Shown here: one piece after another, positions 37,897 to 47,260 of the stretch
Position numbering within the stretch: the stretch's first letter is position 1
Layout of the letters: each line of letters begins with the position of its first letter
Assembly (NCBI GenBank): GCA_029817715.1
Contig: JARUPY010000090.1
Location: forward strand, 1,240,001-1,304,000
DNA length: 64,000 nt
Source of the DNA: Melastoma dodecandrum
Lineage: Eukaryota; Streptophyta; Magnoliopsida; Myrtales; Melastomataceae
Reading direction: 5' to 3'
Program-made: the position numbers and the translations under genes
Notes under the pieces: generated by a model
The model's input: only the letters and a program-made list of their open reading frames with translations
What the model was told of the DNA's origin: nothing
Database searches by the model: none

Positions 37897-38223
37897 CTAG
37901 ACCTTCTTGGTCGTGCCGATGCGGAGCGTGTCTTGCGCGTTCGACTTCAGAAGGCCCTCGACCTTGCTTGCCATCGCTGCGAGCAGCCACGGCAGGTGCA
38001 CCTCGACGCGGATCTCCGCCGGCTTGACCTCGATCTCCGCCGTCGCCCGCTGGCCGATCGCCCTGACGTCGAGATGCGCGGTGTCGCCAACCCAGGCGAT
38101 ATCGGCGCTGCCGACCTTGTCGACGTATTCGCGCTTGAGGAGATCGAAGCGCTCGCCGATCCGCCGCTTGGCTTCGGCGACGCCGAGCTCGTGGGGGAAC
38201 GACATGGTGATGGATCGCGACAT
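37897..38223 (-). CDS. Polyhydroxyalkanoic acid system family protein
   Basis: A 108-aa protein matching the PHA_gran_rgn family: ITMSFPHELGVAEAKRRIGERFDLLKREY, then VHLPWLLAAMASKVEGLLKSNAQDTL. Members are linked with PHA granules or of unknown function. The ATG at 38221-38223 begins the conserved part. Convergent with the MaoC gene with only 6 bp between stops. Confidence 0.87.
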   Translation of the reverse strand: MSRSITMSFPHELGVAEAKRRIGERFDLLKREYVDKVGSADIAWVGDTAHLDVRAIGQRATAEIEVKPAEIRVEVHLPWLLAAMASKVEGLLKSNAQDTLRIGTTKKV

Positions 38224-38313
38224 GAATGCCCTCCGGCCTCCTAGGTAGGCGTGCGAAGCCGGGGGAGGAAGGGCGGGTCCGATCGGTCGTGGTCTAAGAG
38301 ACACCGGTCGGCC

Positions 38314-39762
38314 TCAGATGTCCTTGAACGCGAATGGCGAGATGCCGCGCATGGCGTCGTCGACGTCGAGCGGGCGCAGGGCGGGCGGCGCGGCGCGCTG
38401 CGGGCAGGCGGGGCGCTCGCAGAGCCGGCAGGCGACGCCGATCGGCGTCACGTCCGGCGTGGCGAGGTCGAGCCGGCGCGCATAGACGAGGCGCGGCGCG
38501 TATTTGATCTCGCAGCCGAGCGCCAGCGCGAACCGCGGCGCGATGGTGCCGTGCGGGTTGGTGGCGCGGCGCACGGTGCGGGCGATCGAGAACCATTGCG
38601 CGCCGTCGGGCATCTCGACGACCTGGGTGAGGATGCGGCCCGGCTCGGCGAAGGTCGCGTGCACGTTCCACAGCCCGCAGGTGCCGCCGGTCTGCGCGAA
38701 GGGGAAGCGGCCGGCGGAGAAGCGCTTCGAGACGTTGCCGGCGATGTCGACGCGCACCAGGAAGAACGGGACGCCGCGCGCCGTCGGGCGGCCGAGCGAG
38801 GTCAGCCGGTGCGCCACCTGCTCGAACGAGGCGTCGAAGCGCGCCGCGAGCACCTCGAGGTCGTGGCCGGTCGCCTCCGCCGCGGCGTGGAAGCGGGCGT
38901 AGGGCATCATCACCGCGCCGGCGAAGTAGTTGAGCAGCGTGACGCGCAGGAGCCGGCGCGCGACGACGTCCTTCGGCTCGAGCCTGGCGCAGACGGCGTT
39001 GATGAGCTGGCCGTGCTCGGAGATGCCGAGCTGGTAGGCGACCTGGAACGTGCGGCCCGGCGCATCCATGGTCTCGGAGATGAGCAGCTGTCGCCGGTGC
39101 AGGTCGTACCAGCGCAGCCGCTGGCCCATCACGTCGACCGGCAGGACGCGGACGCGGATGCCGTGGCGGGCGCGCAGCCGCTCGGCCATCGTGTGGAACG
39201 GCTCGGGGCCTTCGAGCGCGAGATCCGACGCGAAGGTCTCGGCGAGGTCGTCGATCTCGCGGAAATGATTGCGCTGCTCCTGGAGGATCGCGCGCACGCG
39301 CTCGATCGGCGAATCGCCGGGCAGGCTCTCGGTGCGATCGGGATCGGCATCGACGAGGATGCGCGCCTCGCTGGCCTCGCGCGCCGCGGCGTAGGCGCGG
39401 TAGAGCCGCTGCATCGCGGCGATGACCGAGGGCGCGTATTCGGCCGCGTCGATCAGCTCGGCGCGGGCGACGGGCGCGTCGCGAAACAGCGGGTCGGCGA
39501 GCACCTGCTCGAGGCTCTCGACGGCCGGGCCGGCGCGATCCTCCATGAATTCGCGCGGATCGATGCCGTAGACATCGGTGAGTCGGGCGAGGACGGGCAG
39601 GGTGATCGGGCGCTGGTTGCGCTCCATCAGATTGAGGTAGGATGCGGAGACGGTAAGCTCTTCCGCCATGCGCGCCTGCGTCAGGCCGCGCTCGCGGCGC
39701 AGCCGCTTCAGGCGTGGCCCGGCGAGGATCTTGCGGCCGGATAAGTCGGCGACGTCGCTCAC
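38314..39762 (-). CDS. Short-chain fatty acyl-CoA regulator (ScfR/RamB/PccR type)
   Basis: A 482-aa XRE-type regulator. N-terminal HTH (RLKRLRRERGLTQARMAEELTVSASYLNLMERNQRPITLPVLARL), a middle IrrE-like domain (MPYARFHAAAEATGHDLEVLAARF) and a C-terminal Cys-containing ScfR domain (CRLCERPACPQRAAPP). In other bacteria this family senses acyl-CoAs and controls the glyoxylate, propionyl-CoA or methylcitrate genes. It starts with GTG at 39760-39762 and is divergent from aceA, so isocitrate lyase is the expected target. Confidence 0.9.
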   Translation of the reverse strand: MSDVADLSGRKILAGPRLKRLRRERGLTQARMAEELTVSASYLNLMERNQRPITLPVLARLTDVYGIDPREFMEDRAGPAVESLEQVLADPLFRDAPVARAELIDAAEYAPSVIAAMQRLYRAYAAAREASEARILVDADPDRTESLPGDSPIERVRAILQEQRNHFREIDDLAETFASDLALEGPEPFHTMAERLRARHGIRVRVLPVDVMGQRLRWYDLHRRQLLISETMDAPGRTFQVAYQLGISEHGQLINAVCARLEPKDVVARRLLRVTLLNYFAGAVMMPYARFHAAAEATGHDLEVLAARFDASFEQVAHRLTSLGRPTARGVPFFLVRVDIAGNVSKRFSAGRFPFAQTGGTCGLWNVHATFAEPGRILTQVVEMPDGAQWFSIARTVRRATNPHGTIAPRFALALGCEIKYAPRLVYARRLDLATPDVTPIGVACRLCERPACPQRAAPPALRPLDVDDAMRGISPFAFKDI

Positions 39763-39770
39763 GGCTGATG

Positions 39771-39820
39771 TTGTAAATTAGTTCACATCTTTACACAAGA
39801 GCTGCGTAAATCTTACACAA
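39771..39820. promoter_or_regulatory. Repeated TTGTNAA-type sites between scfR and aceA (putative operator)
   Basis: An AT-rich island in the 221-bp divergent intergenic region holds TTGTAAA (39771-39777), TTTACACAA (39790-39798) and GTAAATCTTACACAA (39806-39820). The last two are the same element, the first an inverted short form. Known RamB/PccR sites are also A/T-rich TTGCAAA-like palindromes, so these are the likely ScfR binding sites. The AT-rich segment may also hold the -10 boxes. Confidence 0.6.
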
Positions 39821-39983
39821 CATGACCCGATTGCGACCACCGCTTTCTTGCCTTTTGCAGCCCGATGATCGAACTATGGGCTCTAGTCGCGGGCCTCACG
39901 AGGCCGCTGTCAACACCTGTTAAGAATTGTCCGGTCGCCGCTCCGAGCGCCGCGCTGCCGACCGGGCCTCGAGGAGAGCCAAC

Positions 39984-41588
39984 GTGCCATACCAAGACGA
40001 GATTTCGAAGATCGAGCAACTCATCAAGACGCACAACGGCACCTGGGCCGGGATCGACCCGGAGTCGGTGACGCGCATGCGCCTGCAGAACCGTTTCAAG
40101 ACCGGCCTCGACATCGCCCGCTACACCGCGAAGATCATGCGCGAGGACATGGCGGCCTACGATGCCGATCCGGCCAAGTACACGCAGTCGCTCGGCTGCT
40201 GGCACGGCTTCGTCGCGCAGCAGAAGATGATCTCGATCAAGAAGCACTTCGGCTCGACCAAGGGTCGCTACATCTACCTGTCGGGCTGGATGGTCGCGGC
40301 GCTGCGGTCCGAGTTCGGCCCGCTGCCGGACCAGTCGATGCACGAGAAGACCACCGTGCCGGCGCTGATCGAGGAGATCTACACCTTCCTGCGCCAGGCC
40401 GACGCCCGCGAGATGGGCAACATGTTCCGTGAGGTCGATGCGGCGCGCAAGGCCGGCGACAAGGCGAAGGCCGACAAGGTGCTCGCCCAGATCGAGAACT
40501 TCGAGACCCACGTCGTGCCGATCATCGCCGACATCGACGCCGGCTTCGGCAACGCCGAGGCGACCTACCTGCTCGCCAAGAAGATGATCGAGGCCGGCGC
40601 CTGCGCGCTGCAGATCGAGAACCAGGTCTCCGACGAGAAGCAGTGCGGCCACCAGGACGGCAAGGTCACGGTGCCGCACGTCGACTTCATCGCCAAGGTC
40701 CAGGCCTGCCGCTACGCCTTCCTCGAGCTCGGCGTCGAGGACGGCATCATCGTCACGCGCACCGACTCGCTCGGCGCCGGCCTCACCAAGCAGATCGCCT
40801 ACTCGACGACGCCCGGCGACCTCGGCGACCAGTACAACTCGTTCCTCGACGCCGACGAGATCACGCCCGACCAGGTCGGCAACGGCGACGTCGTCATCAC
40901 CCGCAACGGCAAGCTGCTGCGTCCGAAGCGTTTGGCCTCGAACCTCTTCCAGTTCCGCAAGGGGACCGGCGAGGACCGCTGCGTGCTCGACTCGATCACC
41001 TCGCTGCAGAACGGCGCCGACCTGCTGTGGATCGAGACCGAGAAGCCGCACGTCGACCAGATCAAGGGCATGGTCGACCGCATCCGCGAGGTCATCCCGA
41101 ACGCCAAGCTCGTCTACAACAACTCGCCGAGCTTCAACTGGACGCTGAACTTCCGTCAGCAGGTGTTCGACAAGTGGAAGGACGAGGGCAAGGACGTCTC
41201 CAAGTACGACCGCGCCAAGCTGATGAGCGTCGAGTACGACGAGACCGAGCTCGGCCAGGAGGCCGACAAGTGGATCGCCCGCTTCCAGGCGGACGGCTCG
41301 GCGCACGCCGGCATCTTCCACCACCTCATCACGCTGCCGACCTACCACACGGCGGCGCTGTCGACGGACACGCTGGCCAAGGACTACTTCAGCCCCGAGG
41401 GCATGCTCGGCTACGTCCGCGACGTGCAGCGCCAGGAGATCCGCCGCGGCATCGCCTGCGTGAAGCACCAGAACATGGCCGGCTCCGATCTCGGCGACGA
41501 CCACAAGGAGTACTTCGCCGGTGAGGCCGCCCTTAAGGCGGCCGGCGCCGACAACACGATGAACCAGTTCGCGCACGCCGCCGAGTAA
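39984..41588 (+). CDS. aceA: Isocitrate lyase (long, P. aeruginosa-type)
   Basis: Predicted 534 aa; cleaves isocitrate to succinate and glyoxylate in the glyoxylate cycle. The active-site loop reads SDEKQCGHQDGKVTVPH (KQCGH rather than the KKCGH of the E. coli type), which marks the longer ICL group. Other conserved parts: GCWHGFVAQQKMISIKKH, IIADIDAGFGNAEATYLLAKKMI, YNNSPSFNW. The GTG start at 39984 has GAGGAG upstream. An in-frame ATG at 39927 is less likely. Probably needed for growth on C2 units or fatty acids. Confidence 0.97.
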   Translation: MPYQDEISKIEQLIKTHNGTWAGIDPESVTRMRLQNRFKTGLDIARYTAKIMREDMAAYDADPAKYTQSLGCWHGFVAQQKMISIKKHFGSTKGRYIYLSGWMVAALRSEFGPLPDQSMHEKTTVPALIEEIYTFLRQADAREMGNMFREVDAARKAGDKAKADKVLAQIENFETHVVPIIADIDAGFGNAEATYLLAKKMIEAGACALQIENQVSDEKQCGHQDGKVTVPHVDFIAKVQACRYAFLELGVEDGIIVTRTDSLGAGLTKQIAYSTTPGDLGDQYNSFLDADEITPDQVGNGDVVITRNGKLLRPKRLASNLFQFRKGTGEDRCVLDSITSLQNGADLLWIETEKPHVDQIKGMVDRIREVIPNAKLVYNNSPSFNWTLNFRQQVFDKWKDEGKDVSKYDRAKLMSVEYDETELGQEADKWIARFQADGSAHAGIFHHLITLPTYHTAALSTDTLAKDYFSPEGMLGYVRDVQRQEIRRGIACVKHQNMAGSDLGDDHKEYFAGEAALKAAGADNTMNQFAHAAE

Positions 41589-41610
41589 GCGGCGCGGAGC
41601 ACCCGAAACG

Positions 41611-41643
41611 AAAAGCCCCGGTGCGATGCACCGGGGCTTTTTT
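41611..41643 (+). terminator. Intrinsic terminator after aceA
   Basis: A perfect 11-bp stem (AGCCCCGGTGC / GCACCGGGGCT) with a 3-nt loop, flanked by an A-run and a T-run. It can end aceA transcription and, in reverse, the convergent minus-strand gene at 41669. Confidence 0.93.
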
Positions 41644-41668
41644 CATGCGTAGGACCTGTTGCGCCGGA

Positions 41669-42130
41669 TCAGAACTCGACGGCGCTGTGGTGCCGGCGAT
41701 GGTGGTGATGCTTCACCGGCGGCACGGCCGGCGCCGCCTCCGCCGGGCTGGCCGCCGGAGTGGGCTCGGCCACCGAGCGGCCCTCGGTCACCGGCGTGTC
41801 GGCTCGCGGCGCGAGACCGGCCGTCGCGCCGGGATGCGGCGCCTCGCCCGTCGGGCCGGCTGCGGTGACGACGCGGCAGTCGGCGCCGCACTCGTTGCGC
41901 GATCCGATCAGCGTCGAGGCGAGCATGCCGCTGCCGATCACAAGCGCCGCAGCGACGAACACGAAGCTGGGGATGCCGCGCCGCGGATGCGGCCGCTCGT
42001 CATCGTAGGGTGCGGAGAGGATATCCTCGATGTCGCGCCATTCGTTGCGCGGCTCGAGCGGCGGCGGGCTCCAGCACGGTCCCGCCGAGGCGTGCGGCAA
42101 TCTCAGCTTCGACGGCGACGACACGGCCAT
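41669..42130 (-). CDS. Hypothetical single-pass membrane protein
   Basis: Predicted 153 aa. A ~60-residue N-terminal cytoplasmic part, one transmembrane helix (IPSFVFVAAALVIGSGMLAST) and a periplasmic Pro/Ala-rich tail ending in a His-rich segment (VKHHHHRRHHSAVEF). Two Cys follow the helix (NECGADCRVV). The His cluster suggests metal binding. The ATG at 42130 has GGAG 9 bp upstream; a GTG at 42148 is an alternative. Family not recognised. Confidence 0.68.
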   Translation of the reverse strand: MAVSSPSKLRLPHASAGPCWSPPPLEPRNEWRDIEDILSAPYDDERPHPRRGIPSFVFVAAALVIGSGMLASTLIGSRNECGADCRVVTAAGPTGEAPHPGATAGLAPRADTPVTEGRSVAEPTPAASPAEAAPAVPPVKHHHHRRHHSAVEF

Positions 42131-42260
42131 GACGCGGCACTCCGACACGCCGCAAGCTCACGGGAAATCGCGAGGCCTGTCAACGACATTGCGCTAGCCG
42201 CAGTCGCACGACTTTCGTCGCAGCGCGCACTCTACGCAGGCGCCGTCGTCCGCACCGGCG

Positions 42261-42866
42261 TCACGCCTGCCCGGGCCAGACCGCCACGCCGATCAGCAGC
42301 GGATGCAGGAAGCGGCCGAAGACGAACCACACGGCCGTCCCGACCACCACGGCGACGATGTCGCGTGTCCATCCGGGCGGCGCGGGCTTGGGCAGCTTGC
42401 GCACGGGCTCGTCGATTCGGCGCTTGAGGCTGATGCGGTCGACGACTGCCCAGGCGAGGAAGCTGCCGAAGAGCAGGATGGAACCGAGGTCGCCATTGGC
42501 GATGAGGTGCGCGGTCGACCAGATCTTGATGGCGACGAGCATCGGGTGCTTCAGCGCGGCCTGCAGGTGGCTCGGGCGCGGGCCCATCGCCGCCAGGCTG
42601 ATGAAGGCGAAGAGGTTCAGGAGGACCGCGAGGTGCCGCGTCCAGACGGGCGGGCTCCAGACCGGGATCATCCCGTCCGCGCGATAGACGTGATAGCCGT
42701 AGACGAGCAGCACGAAGCCGATCGCCGTCAGGATGCTGTAGCCGCCCTTGTAGGGTCCCTCGCCGAGCCGGGCGATGAGCGCGGCGCGGCGGCCGCGGGC
42801 CATGGTGAAGGCGTGCGTGCCGATGAAGAGCACGAGGCCGAGGATCAGGATCGTCATGGGTCGCAT
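42261..42866 (-). CDS. NnrU family membrane protein
   Basis: A 201-aa protein with about six transmembrane segments. The NnrU pattern is clear: [72 protein letters not shown]. NnrU was first linked to nitric oxide reductase expression but is widespread without denitrification genes, as here. Start at [10 protein letters not shown]; the second Met is also possible. Confidence 0.92.
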   Translation of the reverse strand: MRPMTILILGLVLFIGTHAFTMARGRRAALIARLGEGPYKGGYSILTAIGFVLLVYGYHVYRADGMIPVWSPPVWTRHLAVLLNLFAFISLAAMGPRPSHLQAALKHPMLVAIKIWSTAHLIANGDLGSILLFGSFLAWAVVDRISLKRRIDEPVRKLPKPAPPGWTRDIVAVVVGTAVWFVFGRFLHPLLIGVAVWPGQA

Positions 42867-42973
42867 CCGCGAACGTCGCGGCGACTTGTGCGTGACCCGG
42901 CGCGAGAACTCAAGGAGCCGATGCGCCCGCGCTTTACTCGCGCGGCGCGATCATCTAGGCCTCGACTGCAAAG

Positions 42974-43001
42974 AACCCCGGTGCTCTGCGCCGGGGTTTT
43001 T
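42974..43001 (+). terminator. Intrinsic terminator-like hairpin upstream of purA
   Basis: The stem AACCCCGGTGC pairs with GCGCCGGGGTT around a TCT loop and runs into TTTTT, 34 bp before the purA ATG. No plus-strand gene precedes it: the upstream gene (NnrU) is on the other strand. It is either an attenuator in the purA leader, the end of a small RNA, or a relic of a lost upstream gene. Confidence 0.75.
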
Positions 43002-43034
43002 CCGTTCGGGGATCGAGGACTTAAGGTCGAGGAC

Positions 43035-43052
43035 ATGGCGAACGTCGTGGTG

Positions 43053-43093
<41 letters not shown>

Positions 43094-44330
43094 CGACTGG
43101 CTGTCGCGCGAGGCGGACGTCGTCGTGCGCTTCCAGGGCGGCCATAACGCCGGCCACACGCTCGTCATCGGCGACAAGGTGTTCAAGCTCGCGCTGCTGC
43201 CGTCGGGCATCGTGCGCCCCGGCAAGGTGTCGATCATCGGCAACGGCGTCGTCGTCGACCCGCATCACCTGATCGAGGAGATCGCCAAGCTGGAGGGGCA
43301 GGGCGTCGAGGTGACGCCGGAGACGCTGTCGATTGCCGAGAACGTCACGCTGATCCTCAAGCTCCACCGCGAGCTCGACGCCCACCGCGAGGCGGCCACC
43401 TCGGCCGGCACGCAGATCGGCACGACGAAGCGCGGCATCGGCCCGGCCTACGAGGACAAGGTGGGACGCCGCGCGATCCGTCTCTCCGACCTTGCCGAGC
43501 CCGATACGCTCGACGCCAAGATCGCGCGCTTGCTGTCGCACCACGAGCCGCTGCGGCGCGGCCTCGGGCTCGAGCCGGTCACCGCGCAGGAGATCCGCGA
43601 CGAGCTGATTTGCGTGGCGCCGAAGGTCCTGCCGTTCATGGCGCCGACCTTCGAGCGGCTCGAGGCCCTGCGTCGTGCCGGCAAGCGCATCCTCTTCGAA
43701 GGCGCGCAGGGCGCGCTGCTCGACGTCGACCACGGCACCTATCCGTTCGTGACCTCGTCGAACACGGTGGCCTCGAACGCCGCGACGGGCTCCGGTCTGG
43801 GTCCGAAGGCGATCGGCTACGTGCTCGGCATCGCCAAGGCCTACTGCACCCGGGTCGGCGGCGGCCCGTTCCCGACCGAGCTGCACGACGAGATCGGCCA
43901 GCGGATTGGCGACCGCGGCCACGAGTACGGGGTCAACACCGGGCGGCGCCGCCGCTGCGGCTGGTTCGACGCCGTGATGGTGCGCCAGACCGTGAAGACC
44001 TCGGGGATCGACGGCATTGCGCTGACCAAGCTCGACATCCTCGACGGCTTCGAGACGGTGCAGGTCTGCACCCACTACGAGCTCGACGGGCAGCGGATCG
44101 ACCGGCTGCCGGCGAGCCAGGCGGCGCAGGCGCGGGTGAAGCCGATCTACGAGACGATCGAGGGCTGGGCCGGCACCACCGCCGGCGCGCGCTCCTGGGC
44201 GGATCTGCCAGCGCAGGCGATCAAGTACGTCCGCCGGATCGAGGAGCTGATCGAGGCGCCCGTCGCGCTGCTCTCGACGAGCCCCGAACGCGAGGACACG
44301 ATCCTGGTGCACGACCCCTTCCGCGACTGA
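43035..44330 (+). CDS. purA: Adenylosuccinate synthetase
   Basis: A 431-aa enzyme joining IMP and aspartate with GTP in AMP synthesis. GTP loop [20 protein letters not shown], substrate segments [54 protein letters not shown] and [14 protein letters not shown] are all intact. The frame is open upstream but the ATG at 43035 begins the protein as in all homologues. The usual upstream serA is absent here. Confidence 0.98.
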
Positions 44331-44434
44331 ATTTGTGTCTTTGCAACAAGGGCGAGCGCAAACCAGCGGTGCGCCGTGTGACCCGACGCGGCGGCGGATT
44401 GACGAAATAGCTCGCGTAAGTGCAGTGAAGCCGC

Positions 44435-46081
44435 ATGGCCGAGTATTACCCGCTGCTAGCAAAGGCCGTCGGAAGCCTGCCGAATTCGACGCCGGACACG
44501 CGGCGGATCGTCTACGAGCGCGCGCGTAAGGCGCTGATCGGCCAGCTCAGGACCTATCATCCGCCGGTGCCGGACGAAGATATCGAGCGGGAGTCGCTCG
44601 AGCTCGACCGCGCGATCGAGCGGATCGAGACCGAGATCGCCGCGGCGCCGCCGCCTGCGCCCGCACCTGCCGCGCCGCCGCCCGCGCCTTCTGACGCCGC
44701 GCCGAAATCGGCAGATCCGGCAAAGGCCAAGCCCGTGCGGCCGAAGCCGGCCGCCGCGCCGACCGGCGCCCTCGGCCCGGCGGTGCCGCGCAAGCCGGTG
44801 CCGCCGCTGCGCCCGCGCATGCCGAAGCCGGCGACGTCCGACGAGAAGGCGTCCGGGACCGAAGACGCGCAACCGTCAGGCAAGGCACCGGCCCCGCTCG
44901 TCGAAGCCGGCGAGCCTTCGTCAGCGCCTAAGCCGCCGACGACTGACGCGGTCGACGCCGACACGAAGCCCGCATCGGAGCCGAAGGCACCGGCCATCGG
45001 GCTGAAGCTGCCGACGGCGAAGCCCGAGGTGACGGCCGCGCCGCCGCCGGTCCCGCCGTCCGGGCCCGGCAGCGCCGATCCCGTTCCGCCGCGCCCACGC
45101 CTCGAGCCGCAGCGGCCGTTCGCGCCGCAGCCCGCGGTCGCCAAGGGCCCGAAGCGGCGGATCTGGATCATCCCCGCCGGCATCGCCGTCGTCGTCGCGA
45201 TGATCGCCATCCTGGCGTGGAAGATCCGCGTCAAGCCCGAGACGGTCGCCCGCAACACGCCGGCGCAGACGCAGCCGACGCACGACAACGGCAAGATCGC
45301 CGAACGCGTCGGCGGGACGAAGCCCGATGACAGTGCGCAGACGACCGCGCAGCCCACGACCGAACAGCCGACGACCGAGCTGCCCGCCACGCAGCCGGCG
45401 CCGCAGGATCAGCCGGCCCAGCCCGCGCCGCAGGAGCAGGCCGCGCAGCCGGATCAGGCGGCGCAGCCCGACCAGGCGGCGCAGCCCTCCGACGCCTCGA
45501 AGGCCGCGCCGCCGCCCGCCAGCAACCCCGAGCTGCCGATCGCCTACCGCGCTGCGCTGCTCGTCGAGGCCCCCGACCTGCCGAGCAAGGTGCAGACCTT
45601 CGCCGGGACGGTCGTGTGGAAGCTCAACAACGTGAACAACGGCCCCGGCGACGCGGTCGGGCTGTCGGTCGAGGCCGACATCGACCTGCCCGACGACAAG
45701 ACGAAGGTGGCCGTCATCTTCGAGAAGAACTCGGATTCCTCGCTGCCGGCCTCGCACACGATCAAGGTGCGCTTCACGGTCGGCCCGGGCAGCTACTCGG
45801 GCGACGTGAAGCAGATCAACGTCCCGCAGATGCGGCGCGAGGGGAACACCGACGGCGAGCCGCTCGCCGGCGTGACCGTGCCCGTCGTGCAGAACTCCTT
45901 CCTCGTCGGCTTGAGCCCCGGCAACGCCGAGACGGCGAACCTCCGCCTGCTCACCGACATGCCCTGGGTCGACATCCCGATCCTCCTGACCAGCGGCAAG
46001 ATCGCCAAGCTGACCTTCGAGAAGGGCGCCGCCGGCCAGCGCGACATCGCCGAGGCCGTCGCCGCCTGGCAGAAGCAGTAG
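44435..46081 (+). CDS. Proline-rich single-pass membrane protein, purA-linked
   Basis: Predicted 548 aa. A ~70-residue N-terminal domain (YYPLLAKAVGSLPNSTPDTRRIVYERARKALIGQLR) precedes a ~170-residue Pro/Ala/Lys linker and one transmembrane helix near 245-268 (IWIIPAGIAVVVAMIAILAW). A second Gln/Pro/Ala repeat region (QPAQPAPQEQAAQPDQAAQ) then leads to a conserved C-terminal periplasmic domain (LLVEAPDLPSKVQTFAGTVVWKLNN). The N-terminal motif and position after purA are conserved in Rhizobiales. The function is unknown. Confidence 0.85.
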   Translation: MAEYYPLLAKAVGSLPNSTPDTRRIVYERARKALIGQLRTYHPPVPDEDIERESLELDRAIERIETEIAAAPPPAPAPAAPPPAPSDAAPKSADPAKAKPVRPKPAAAPTGALGPAVPRKPVPPLRPRMPKPATSDEKASGTEDAQPSGKAPAPLVEAGEPSSAPKPPTTDAVDADTKPASEPKAPAIGLKLPTAKPEVTAAPPPVPPSGPGSADPVPPRPRLEPQRPFAPQPAVAKGPKRRIWIIPAGIAVVVAMIAILAWKIRVKPETVARNTPAQTQPTHDNGKIAERVGGTKPDDSAQTTAQPTTEQPTTELPATQPAPQDQPAQPAPQEQAAQPDQAAQPDQAAQPSDASKAAPPPASNPELPIAYRAALLVEAPDLPSKVQTFAGTVVWKLNNVNNGPGDAVGLSVEADIDLPDDKTKVAVIFEKNSDSSLPASHTIKVRFTVGPGSYSGDVKQINVPQMRREGNTDGEPLAGVTVPVVQNSFLVGLSPGNAETANLRLLTDMPWVDIPILLTSGKIAKLTFEKGAAGQRDIAEAVAAWQKQ

Positions 46082-46175
46082 CGGCGTCATCTTTCCTTCG
46101 TCGCCTGGACCCGGCAGTGCCGCGGCCTAGCTGGTGTGTGCGCAATTCAATGCGCCGCAACCGAAGGGGATCGTC

Positions 46176-46667
46176 ATGGCGAGAGCTGCAACGACGGGTT
46201 TGGTGCTGGCCGGCGCCCTGCTGCTGATCGGACCGGGCGCGGCGACCGCCGACGACGCCATGGGCGTGCTCACCGTTCCGGATAACTCGAAGCTCGACTG
46301 GCAGCCGGCGCCCCCGACCTTGCCGCACACCATGAGCCTCGTCGTGCTCGCGGGCGACCCCTCGAAGCCCGGCCCGTTCGTGCTGCGCGTGCTGATGCCG
46401 CCGAACACGGTGATCGCCCCGCACACTCACAAGACAGCCGAGAACCTCACCTTGATCTCCGGCGACTTCTATCACGCGCACGGCGACAAGGTGGACAAAA
46501 GCCAGGGCACCGAGGTGCACACGGGCGGCTTCGTCTACCTGCCGGCGATGCACGCGCACTACCTGTGGACCACGACGGAGCCGGCAGTGCTGCAGGTGAC
46601 TGGCACGGGGCCGTTCGGTGTCGACTACATCAACCCCGCCGACGACCCGAGCAAGCCGCACGGATAA
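46176..46667 (+). CDS. Exported cupin-domain protein
   Basis: Predicted 163 aa with a signal peptide (TTGLVLAGALLLIGPGAATA). The cupin core is VLMPPNTVIAPHTHKTAENLTLISGDFYH with the metal-ligand His pair and Glu, then GGFVYLPAMHAHYLWTT with the distal His. Typical of small periplasmic cupins of unknown substrate. The ATG at 46176 follows AAGGGGA. Confidence 0.9.
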   Translation: MARAATTGLVLAGALLLIGPGAATADDAMGVLTVPDNSKLDWQPAPPTLPHTMSLVVLAGDPSKPGPFVLRVLMPPNTVIAPHTHKTAENLTLISGDFYHAHGDKVDKSQGTEVHTGGFVYLPAMHAHYLWTTTEPAVLQVTGTGPFGVDYINPADDPSKPHG

Positions 46668-46767
46668 GAGGCGCGGGGCGGCGCCGCGCTTACGAGGCGA
46701 CGGCGCCGGCCTTGCTCAACCTGCCTTTCCTCGAACCGAGCGAGACACTCGACAAAGGAAAGTAGTC

Positions 46768-47211
46768 ATGAGCATTGATTTTGAAGCCGAAAGCGGTCTT
46801 ATCCATGTAAAGGGTTCTAGGGTAGGGCCTGACGCTGGTGTAGGGTATCTTAAAAGCGTAGACCCTCCCTATTTCTGTCCGCTTACTTCGGGCAGCCGAT
46901 GGCTATCGTGTAGATTCGCCAAAATTGAAGGTAAGCCATACTCTTTGTCGCTCGCAGCCTACTTTAAGCAGGAAAAAATCAAATTTATAAATATCACGCC
47001 GTGCGAAGAGAATGAAAGCTGGGATGATTGGAGCGAGCAGTCAGAGCACCGAAAGCTGGACTACTTGCTCGAACTCCTGCGGACATGGAAATTAAAAAAT
47101 CTCCAAGTATTTGAGTGGGGTCATGTCGGCGCGCGTTACGATGGCAAATCCGCGACAACAAACCTCACGATTGCCTACTATCAACCTACTCAGCGTTTGC
47201 GGCCTGTTTGA
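46768..47211 (+). CDS. Hypothetical protein, AT-rich orphan
   Basis: A 147-aa soluble protein starting MSIDFEAESGLIHVKGSRVG, with no recognised family. The ATG has AAAGGA just upstream. Base use differs sharply from the neighbours: many A/T-ending codons, Lys and Ile rich (YFKQEKIKFINITPCEENESWDDW). This marks it as recently acquired. It carries Trp/Tyr-rich segments (FEWGHVGARYDG, TIAYYQPTQR) often seen in small immunity or inhibitor proteins, but no toxin gene is next to it. Confidence 0.7.
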   Translation: MSIDFEAESGLIHVKGSRVGPDAGVGYLKSVDPPYFCPLTSGSRWLSCRFAKIEGKPYSLSLAAYFKQEKIKFINITPCEENESWDDWSEQSEHRKLDYLLELLRTWKLKNLQVFEWGHVGARYDGKSATTNLTIAYYQPTQRLRPV

Positions 47212-47260
47212 GCGGAGACCAAACGCGACGAACAAGATCTAATCTTCAATTTCTCCACCC

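Noticed and set aside
39813..41576. 587-aa minus-strand open frame
   Set aside because: Antisense to aceA, whose identity is certain.
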